Below, piece after piece: positions 54,883-64,000 of a DNA stretch of 64,000 nt. The notes under the pieces were generated by a model. The model searched no databases. It was given only the letters and a program-made list of their open reading frames with translations, and had not been told where the DNA came from. The stretch lies in assembly GCA_029851415.1 (NCBI GenBank), contig CM056741.1:69306282-69370281 (forward strand). The letters run 5' to 3'. Positions within the stretch are counted from its first letter, which is position 1, and every line of letters begins with the position of its first letter. The position numbers and the translations under genes were made by a program. The DNA comes from Eretmocerus hayati. Lineage: Eukaryota; Arthropoda; Insecta; Hymenoptera; Aphelinidae.

Positions 54883-56144
54883 AATGAACAAATGAACAGA
54901 AATGAGGAGGAAAAATTATGAAATACTTTGACGTCGATGATGATAAGAGTTTACAGAAATGAACTCGAAGTTTGAAAGATGGTCAGTGAAGTATACTTTT
55001 ATTCATGTGTAATTTTTCACTCTAACCCTTCGTAATGATAGTAATAATAAGGTTATGAGCGCATGTGGCGAGTGCATGTTATGAAATGAAAAGTTCTACA
55101 CAGTAAAAAAATTTGTGGTCGAAATACCAACCCGAACGGTATTTCGGTGGCCAATGTACGTCTTCAGAAGAGGTAGATTGACACGCGCGTCGTCAAATGA
55201 CGCTGCGAGCTTGTACATGTACCTCTTCGTAAACAGGTCCCATTTTTACTACACTTATGAAGAAGTACTTTCACAGCTCGGGATAGTGTTTGTGCGCCGC
55301 AAAGAGAAGCCACGGTTACCACGCGCGTTGTACTTGTACAACGCCGATTTGTAAAAGTACCACAGGGTGGCGTCCTCAACGCCTCAAATGTATTTTGATG
55401 AATAGATTCTAAGACAGCTCAAGGATCTCTCCGGTCTATCTTGTATTTTTTCACCTAAATTTAAGTAATTTCACATCCAAATTTATGGGGTATATAGTAC
55501 TCCTATAAAAACCTTATTTGCAAATGACGAGGTATGAACATTTTTCGGAGAGTTAATTACGATTTGTGCATTTATGGGCGATAATTCTCGATGAATTGTA
55601 ACACGGAGAGTCTTGGCTAGGGGTTAAAAAATTACGCATGGTTCACGAGGATATGAACTTCAAACTCAGTGACCTCGACGCAAGGAATTGTATGCTTGCG
55701 AGGATGTACAGCGTAGAGGCTCCCTCGTACATTTAAACCGCCGTACAGTAGAGTTGAGTGGTGTAGCAGACTTCCAGGCGATACGTTTGCGCAGCATCGT
55801 GAGATCATCATCAGACACATCTAGTTATTTGAATCAAAGGAACATAAAGTACTAGAAAACCCTTCTATATACAATTATACATGAGCTATGCTTATCCCCA
55901 ATCAGGATTACAACCTCAGCTGCGACACACAATTCGGAAAAGGGGTTCTCAAATTCACAACTTAATTGTTAGTATTCTATATTTTTATCAGTAATTTTGA
56001 AAAACTTTTCCACAACTCTACAGAGTGAGGTCGAGTTGGTTCAAGACATTCGCGAGAAAAGCAGTTCAAAAGAGTAATCAGCACTGAAATACATTCTAAT
56101 TAGAGATTGGTATTATATTTTATAAAATACTAGAACTCTAAAAC

Positions 56145-56707
56145 GCGCGCGTTGCGCGCGGATGGTTACGATGACTCAAAATTCTGGAAATTATAGCAAA
56201 AGCTAATGTGTTAAAAAAAATTATGCAGGTATACATGGTACCAGGAAGAAGCAAATATAATAATATAGTATCAAAATATGGAACGAAGAAGTTGTTTATC
56301 CATGTTTATCTATCTAACATGCCTCGAAATCCAAATTTATGAATTGCTGATTCGAAAATTCACGACTGTCTGAGGGATTCTTCGAATATTCTCAAGAAAC
56401 TATTCGATCTACGAAGTGCGCGCGTTGCGCGCGGATGGTTACGATGACTCAAAATTCTGGAAATTATAGCAAAAGCTAATGTGTTAAAAAAAATTATGCA
56501 GGTATACATGGTACCAGGAAGAAGCAAATATAATAATATAGTATCAAAATATGGAACGAAGAAGTTGTTTATCCATGTTTATCTATCTAACATGCCTCGA
56601 AATCCAAATTTATGAATTGCTGATTCGAAAATTCACGACTGGCTGAGGGATTCTTCGAATATTCTCAAGAAACTATTCAATCTACGAAGTGCGCGCGCTG
56701 CGCGCGC
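56145..56707. repeat. 273-bp tandem repeat with GCGCGCGTTGCGCGCG caps, copy 1
   Basis: GTTGCGCGCGGATGG lies at 56151 and 56424, and GCTGCGCGCGCATGG at 56697, a spacing of 273 bp. The two full units are nearly identical. Each junction is a CG-rich near-palindrome in otherwise AT-rich DNA. Confidence 0.93.
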
Positions 56708-58330
56708 ATGGTTCAACCACCCGTATGGTGTGGGATCAAGGAACTATACAGTTTTTACGAAATATTATTGAGGTTGACCATCAAGGAATGAAGATCATTT
56801 TGAGAACTGGAGAATTGAGCTCAACTCCAAAATCAATGATCCAAATCTATGCAACGCTTGTGCATGAAAATTTCAATTTTCACGGGAAATATGTGGGTTT
56901 CCAATTCGATTGGGATTTTCAAAGGCTCTTACTGATTTTCGGATGGAATAGTATTTCCCTCCTTCTCCTTCTTCTCCCTCTTCTCCTCTGAGTCGGCTAT
57001 AAGAGAGAAGGAGGAAACATTTTTCGAGGATATGTACAAAGATCAGCCAATCAGCCTTAGTAAAGCGAGAATTTCTTAAATGCTTCTGCAGAAATCTTTT
57101 TAGCCCACAAATAAAAAATTTCCGATCGATTATTTGAAATTCAATTGATCATCATTCAGAAGTGAGAACGTCATTGAACCTCGTACAATTCGAAAAATAC
57201 ACTATTCACGAATAAAAAATTCCTCAATCCATTCGGTCCAATTCAGTACCATCCACCAACTGAAGAGATGTTTTACGCATTAGAACTTGAAGAATTATAT
57301 TCACAAATCGAAAACTTCTTTAAAAATAATGTAAGGATAATCAACATTCACAAAGAGAATTTTGGTTGATCTACCTCAATCACAAAATTTTATACATGCA
57401 ATTTAAGAATTAAGTTGAAACATTCATCATTCACGAAAAAATTTTAATTAATCTACCCCAATCAAAGAACAATATAGATGCAACTTTGAAGTTTGTATGA
57501 ATCATTTTGAGAATTTAGATACGCGTTCCTGAGATCTTTTCGATCGTTGCATAAAGGAAGATGAAATATCAGAGAATAAATCTTCAAAAGATTACCATTA
57601 ACCTTATTATTACACGGGATATCCGATATTCCTGTTGTCGGTCAAGCAGCAATCTACTTTCCTAATACTCATTTGGCGCGCGATCCGCGATTAACACATG
57701 CAGGTGTAATAAAACCCGATATGATGCGCAAGCGCGACGATCACCTGCTCAATGTTGACAACAAAGCAGACAGAACAGTGCATGAGTTCAGATGGCTGAA
57801 TACTTTTCTTTCGATAAATTGGAAATAACCAACAGACATAATAGTTCGGCTATGTAGATCGCATAATAGGATATTTTCAATTATATTGATCTACGTATAG
57901 ATAAATTCAAATAATCCAATGTCAATCATCCACAGCAACACACATTGAGACGACTCGTAAAACGCGCGCGAAATCTCGATCGGAACGCCTCGAATCTCGA
58001 TATCGAAGTTATCCATTAATAATATAAGATATCGTTAGCTCCACTGATGTTACATCATTCTCTCAAACAAAATCCAAAGATGATTCATATCTGATTTTCA
58101 GAGAATAGCTGCCTTGAGCTAGTAATAAGCGTATAATTATTTTGATCAAGCCCAACAGTCCTCGGATTCTCGAACATGTAACCTTTTGATTCCTCATGAC
58201 TGATCTGCACCAAACGCGGTTCCACAAAATTGGCCATTGGAATAGATCTTACGAAGACCTGAAATACACATATTCTTGAAGACTGGTTGGTTAATCGAAA
58301 CATGGCAAAATTTTACGCCCAGAAGCAACC
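56708..58330. other. Unassigned DNA in duplication copy 1
   Basis: A 100-codon frame (56689-56991) ends in a Leu run encoded by a CTT/CTC tract and is not a recognised protein. E-box-like CAGGTG and CACCTG occur near 57700-57750. No gene supported. Confidence 0.4.
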
Positions 58331-60214
58331 CTCATTTAGCATCTCAATACATTCAAAATAATCTCGAATTGATATCAAACCGCAGTCCAAGATCTCGTTC
58401 TTTATTGACACATGAGCGATAACGACGCCTATCACCTCCAACTCGCATTCATCAGTCGAGGATGGTCTTCTGCTCAAATGCTTCTCCAAAGGTTTAATTT
58501 CTGTCAACTGAATACGTCTTTCACCACATGCCAAGGAAGGGAATGGGTTCGATCGATTCAATTCGATACGCGGTGGCAATCAAAATCGCATGTCTTCGAC
58601 TCCAGATGTTGAATAAGTATTCATTTTTGATGTCATACGTTAGCGACATTACATCGATTACAAACATCTCAGTTATCCTCGTTTGATGAGAATAATCTGA
58701 ATCAACTCTTTCCAAATACTCATGAAGTAATTAACAGTATTCAATGCGGAAGTGAGTTTACATAACTGCTGCGACGCCAAAAATTGCAGTTCCTTCCTTG
58801 TATACGACAATGAGACCCATTTGACAGGATTTCGATCACCGCCACATACAGTAAAGATAAGCGGGTCCCACTTGTAGGACCGATGTGCTATTCACGTCAT
58901 TTCCAGACCTATTCTTGATGGATGAGTGAAGATGGCACTCCGTCGTTCTTAGTGATGATAATTACAAGTATCTTGCCTGCCTCAGATCATGTATGGAGAG
59001 TGTACCCAACATGTCTTTCCTTGGGCCGTTTTGACAATATATTCGGTCTAATTCAATATTTCCCGACGTATCTTACCAGGAGAGGTCCTCACATCCGGAT
59101 CACGGATTAGGCTAAAACTTTGGAAATATTCTTCTTTTAGTGCCAAAAGATGAAACCCAAAATTATAGACCCTAACGCTCAAGCGTTTCCGAGCTACAGC
59201 CAAGAACATTAGTATTGCCCATATGGGCTCATGTTAAAAATCATACATATAGGTATACCTGCAATGCTAATGTCCATGGCTGTAGCTCGAAAACGCTTGA
59301 GCGTTAGGGTCTATAATTTTGGGTTTCATATTTTGGCACTAAGAGGAGACTATTTTCAAAGTTTCAGCCAAATCCGTGATCCGGATGTGGTGACCTCTCC
59401 TGGTTAGCTCAATTCAAAGCTTGTTTCAGTACCTTGAAAATGAATTGAAGCACGTTGAATTTCGATTAACTGGAGCTGGGCTATCTCAATTCTTTCAGGA
59501 AGTGATTTCCGACATGCCGCCATCCTTTGAAATAATACAAATCGGCGATGGAGTGCATTAAACCGCTGTTATCGGCGTGCACCCACATTTAAAGCCTTTA
59601 CACAGGTCCAAATCACTATTCCCGACTTAGGCGCGATGAATAAGTTTTGAGTGGTGGAAAAAGTCACAGTGTACCCCCTTTCGAGATAACCATAACATGG
59701 GTATGTTGGGTACTTACCAGTTTTGGCCTTCATGTTTTGCAAGCGGCCTCCGCATTTCTCACATGAAATAGCTCCAGATCGGGATTTTGCAACTCTCAAA
59801 AGCGGTTTTTGAAGGTCTTGAAACAAGAAATTGGATGTCCTAAGGTACGTTGGGGTTGTTAGAACCAAGAATATTTGGTGCCGATATTACCAAACGCAAC
59901 CCTCGGCCATTTCTTAGCTCCACAAAAGCTAACAATGCAAAAATCACTCCAAATTTCTCTGGGAGACGCAGAAACTATTCGGAGATGGTCCAAACCATCT
60001 ATTTCCTCATATTTCAACATAATTAACATAACAAAAATTGCGAGAAGGTCAACGAGTGCCCATTACTAGGATTGGTATGTGGGGGCACGTTGGTTACACT
60101 TGCCTCGGATATTCCGAGAGATGTTCTCATCACATCCATTTGTTAGCAAGAGCAAGATTTGGACACGTCGTTCTATCTCTGTCTTGATAATCTTGTGATT
60201 CGTTCCGGTTTGCA
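58331..60214. other. Remainder of the 5670-bp unit, single copy in this window
   Basis: No gene recognised. Contains the 328-bp MITE at 59076-59403. The counterpart of this part in copy 2 would lie beyond 64000. Confidence 0.5.
59076..59403. mobile_element. TNA-TSD MITE family, 328-bp copy
   Basis: CCAGGAGAGGTCCTCACATCC at the left and GGATGTGGTGACCTCTCCTGG at the right, flanked by TTA on both sides (59073-59075, 59404-59406). The interior pair AACGCTCAAGCGTTTCCGAG / TCGAAAACGCTTGAGCGTT and the central GCAATGCTAATGTCCATGG tie it to the 14.8-kb copy. It is an almost perfect hairpin. Confidence 0.9.
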
Positions 60215-63200
60215 CAGTGTTCCCATGAGAGGGGCGTGAAGAGACGTTCGAAGAAAAAATTTAGTACTCGATCCTTGTGATTTTGGGTCCCGCAATTTCC
60301 ACCCAAAAACATTTCTGTGCGTCAGATTTGCAGGAGTCAGGAGATTTTCTGGAAAATCAACGAAGCTGATATTGCCTCGATCTGAAATCTAAATAATCGG
60401 GATCCGCGAGAATGAGTATGAAAAATGCTATCTCTAAGTGAACGAGAAGACCTCCAGGAGCCCAGATGAAGTCATTTTCGATGAAGCAAAGCCGAGTGGT
60501 TCAATCTACAAAATTGAGACAAAAATTTTGGGTGAGCTTCTGACCGGGAGTGAATGAACAAATGAACAGAAATGAGGAGGAAAAATTATGAAATACTTTG
60601 ACGTCGATGATGATAAGAGTTTACAGAAATGAACTCGAAGTTTGAAAGATGGTCAGTGAAGTATACTTTTATTCATGTGTAATTTTTCACTCTAACCCTT
60701 CGTAATGATAGTAATAATAAGGTTATGAGCGCATGTGGCGAGTGCATGTTATGAAATGAAAAGTTCTACACAGTAAAAAAATTTGTGGTCGAAATACCAA
60801 CCCGAACGGTATTTCGGTGGCCAATGTACGTCTTCAGAAGAGGTAGATTGACACGCGCGTCGTCAAATGACGCTGCGAGCTTGTACATGTACCTCTTCGT
60901 AAACAGGTCCCATTTTTACTACACTTATGAAGAAGTACTTTCACAGCTCGGGATAGTGTTTGTGCGCCGCAAAGAGAAGCCACGGTTACCACGCGCGTTG
61001 TACTTGTACAACGCCGATTTGTAAAAGTACCACAGGGTGGCGTCCTCAACGCCTCAAATGTATTTTGATGAATAGATTCTAAGACAGCTCAAGGATCTCT
61101 CCGGTCTATCTTGTATTTTTTCACCTAAATTTAAGTAATTTCACATCCAAATTTATGGGGTATATAGTACTCCTATAAAAACCTTATTTGCAAATGACGA
61201 GGTATGAACATTTTTCGGAGAGTTAATTACGATTTGTGCATTTATGGGCGATAATTCTCGATGAATTGTAACACGGAGAGTCTTGGCTAGGGGTTAAAAA
61301 ATTACGCATGGTTCACGAGGATATGAACTTCAAACTCAGTGACCTCGACGCAAGGAATTGTATGCTTGCGAGGATGTACAGCGTAGAGGCTCCCTCGTAC
61401 ATTTAAACCGCCGTACAGTAGAGTTGAGTGGTGTAGCAGACTTCCAGGCGATACGTTTGCGCAGCATCGTGAGATCATCATCAGACACATCTAGTTATTT
61501 GAATCAAAGGAACATAAAGTACTAGAAAACCCTTCTATATACAATTATACATGAGCTATGCTTATCCCCAATCAGGATTACAACCTCAGCTGCGACACAC
61601 AATTCGGAAAAGGGGTTCTCAAATTCACAACTTAATTGTTAGTATTCTATATTTTTATCAGTAATTTTGAAAAACTTTTCCACAACTCTACAGAGTGAGG
61701 TCGAGTTGGTTCAAGACATTCGCGAGAAAAGCAGTTCAAAAGAGTAATCAGCACTGAAATACATTCTAATTAGAGATTGGTATTATATTTTATAAAATAC
61801 TAGAACTCTAAAACGCGCGCGTTGCGCGCGGATGGTTACGATGACTCAAAATTCTGGAAATTATAGCAAAAGCTAATGTGTTAAAAAAAATTATGCAGGT
61901 ATACATGGTACCAGGAAGAAGCAAATATAATAATATAGTATCAAAATATGGAACGAAGAAGTTGTTTATCCATGTTTATCTATCTAACATGCCTCGAAAT
62001 CCAAATTTATGAATTGCTGATTCGAAAATTCACGACTGTCTGAGGGATTCTTCGAATATTCTCAAGAAACTATTCGATCTACGAAGTGCGCGCGTTGCGC
62101 GCGGATGGTTACGATGACTCAAAATTCTGGAAATTATAGCAAAAGCTAATGTGTTAAAAAAAATTATGCAGGTATACATGGTACCAGGAAGAAGCAAATA
62201 TAATAATATAGTATCAAAATATGGAACGAAGAAGTTGTTTATCCATGTTTATCTATCTAACATGCCTCGAAATCCAAATTTATGAATTGCTGATTCGAAA
62301 ATTCACGACTGGCTGAGGGATTCTTCGAATATTCTCAAGAAACTATTCAATCTACGAAGTGCGCGCGCTGCGCGCGCATGGTTCAACCACCCGTATGGTG
62401 TGGGATCAAGGAACTATACAGTTTTTACGAAATATTATTGAGGTTGACCATCAAGGAATGAAGATCATTTTGAGAACTGGAGAATTGAGCTCAACTCCAA
62501 AATCAATGATCCAAATCTATGCAACGCTTGTGCATGAAAATTTCAATTTTCACGGGAAATATGTGGGTTTCCAATTCGATTGGGATTTTCAAAGGCTCTT
62601 ACTGATTTTCGGATGGAATAGTATTTCCCTCCTTCTCCTTCTTCTCCCTCTTCTCCTCTGAGTCGGCTATAAGAGAGAAGGAGGAAACATTTTTCGAGGA
62701 TATGTACAAAGATCAGCCAATCAGCCTTAGTAAAGCGAGAATTTCTTAAATGCTTCTGCAGAAATCTTTTTAGCCCACAAATAAAAAATTTCCGATCGAT
62801 TATTTGAAATTCAATTGATCATCATTCAGAAGTGAGAACGTCATTGAACCTCGTACAATTCGAAAAATACACTATTCACGAATAAAAAATTCCTCAATCC
62901 ATTCGGTCCAATTCAGTACCATCCACCAACTGAAGAGATGTTTTACGCATTAGAACTTGAAGAATTATATTCACAAATCGAAAACTTCTTTAAAAATAAT
63001 GTAAGGATAATCAACATTCACAAAGAGAATTTTGGTTGATCTACCTCAATCACAAAATTTTATACATGCAATTTAAGAATTAAGTTGAAACATTCATCAT
63101 TCACGAAAAAATTTTAATTAATCTACCCCAATCAAAGAACAATATAGATGCAACTTTGAAGTTTGTATGAATCATTTTGAGAATTTAGATACGCGTTCCT

Positions 63201-64000
63201 GAGATCTTTTCGATCGTTGCATAAAGGAAGATGAAATATCAGAGAATAAATCTTCAAAAGATTACCATTAACCTTATTATTACACGGGATATCCGATATT
63301 CCTGTTGTCGGTCAAGCAGCAATCTACTTTCCTAATACTCATTTGGCGCGCGATCCGCGATTAACACATGCAGGTGTAATAAAACCCGATATGATGCGCA
63401 AGCGCGACGATCACCTGCTCAATGTTGACAACAAAGCAGACAGAACAGTGCATGAGTTCAGATGGCTGAATACTTTTCTTTCGATAAATTGGAAATAACC
63501 AACAGACATAATAGTTCGGCTATGTAGATCGCATAATAGGATATTTTCAATTATATTGATCTACGTATAGATAAATTCAAATAATCCAATGTCAATCATC
63601 CACAGCAACACACATTGAGACGACTCGTAAAACGCGCGCGAAATCTCGATCGGAACGCCTCGAATCTCGATATCGAAGTTATCCATTAATAATATAAGAT
63701 ATCGTTAGCTCCACTGATGTTACATCATTCTCTCAAACAAAATCCAAAGATGATTCATATCTGATTTTCAGAGAATAGCTGCCTTGAGCTAGTAATAAGC
63801 GTATAATTATTTTGATCAAGCCCAACAGTCCTCGGATTCTCGAACATGTAACCTTTTGATTCCTCATGACTGATCTGCACCAAACGCGGTTCCACAAAAT
63901 TGGCCATTGGAATAGATCTTACGAAGACCTGAAATACACATATTCTTGAAGACTGGTTGGTTAATCGAAACATGGCAAAATTTTACGCCCAGAAGCAACC
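60215..64000. repeat. Direct tandem duplication, copy 2 (runs off the window)
   Basis: Matches 54545-58330 at +5670. It includes the second set of 273-bp repeats (about 61815-62377). The 5' break falls inside the Tc1-like element sequence; the 3' end is not visible. Confidence 0.96.
61815..62377. repeat. 273-bp tandem repeat with CG-rich caps, copy 2
   Basis: Same structure as 56145-56707, offset by 5670 bp. The CG-rich caps are at about 61814, 62087 and 62360. Confidence 0.93.

Larger units (their letters stand above)
54545..58330. repeat. Direct tandem duplication, copy 1 (matching part)
   Basis: From CAGTGTTCCCATGAGAGG at 54545, the sequence repeats at 60215 with a constant offset of 5670 bp up to the window end. 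Every stretch I compared was identical, and the open frames translate identically (for example 55115/60785 and 56689/62359). Confidence 0.96.

Noticed and set aside
55115..55354. 79-codon frame repeated at 60785
   Set aside because: Identity of the two copies reflects the DNA duplication, not protein selection; no domain recognised.

Overview
This window is nuclear DNA from an insect. The best evidence is two complete intron-containing genes of the Osiris (DUF1676) family, which is known only from insects. Both carry spliceosomal introns, a TATA/initiator-type start region and AATAAA poly(A) signals. The order and species cannot be fixed from sequence alone. The DNA is AT-rich, gene-poor and unusually full of inverted-repeat elements.

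Layout. 1-3640: a head-to-head inverted array of a 153-bp tandem unit. 3641-11640: mostly unique intergenic DNA with a strong pre-miRNA-like hairpin (6468-6564), a 328-bp palindromic MITE (8099-8426) and a decayed pogo/Tigger-type transposase end (9822-10447). 11644-13063: first Osiris gene. 14809-15975: a MITE of the 8-kb family with another inverted-repeat element inside it. 17595-19616: second Osiris gene, same strand. 20584-24518: five inverted-repeat elements of different families plus a half MITE. 25305-30000: a possible 4.7-kb element containing a decayed 100-bp tandem array and a 129-bp duplication. 30084-32034: Tc1/mariner-like ends and a cluster of AGGTCA-like half-sites. 32033-34260: a GC-richer block with a retroelement-like leader and primer-binding-site-like sequence. 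34700-49048: one degraded Ty3/Gypsy LTR retrotransposon (LTRs, gag, protease, RT, RNase H, integrase and an extra 3' ORF), broken by a pogo-like MITE in gag and a 1.6-kb palindrome in the 3' LTR. 49567-53760: dispersed repeats, a decamer minisatellite, and a 2.28-kb member of the 328-bp MITE family that itself holds a younger member. 54545-64000: a direct tandem duplication with a 5670-bp period, running off the window end.

How it works together. The only confident host genes are the two Osiris genes. Both encode secreted or endomembrane proteins with the family layout: signal peptide, Cys pair, hydrophobic DUF1676 core and a (A/S)QNLAY motif. They lie about 4.7 kb apart in the same direction, as expected of the co-expressed Osiris cluster. 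Everything else is mobile DNA, mobile-DNA debris or intergenic sequence.

The points most worth a second look are the mirrored subunit order of the 1-3.6 kb array, the 97-nt hairpin at 6.5 kb, a MITE family with a constant 328-329 bp length and TNA target duplications whose centre has twice been invaded by other elements, the Cys-cluster 3' ORF of the Gypsy element, and the apparently identical 5.67-kb duplication. All family assignments come from reading the sequence; no database search was run.
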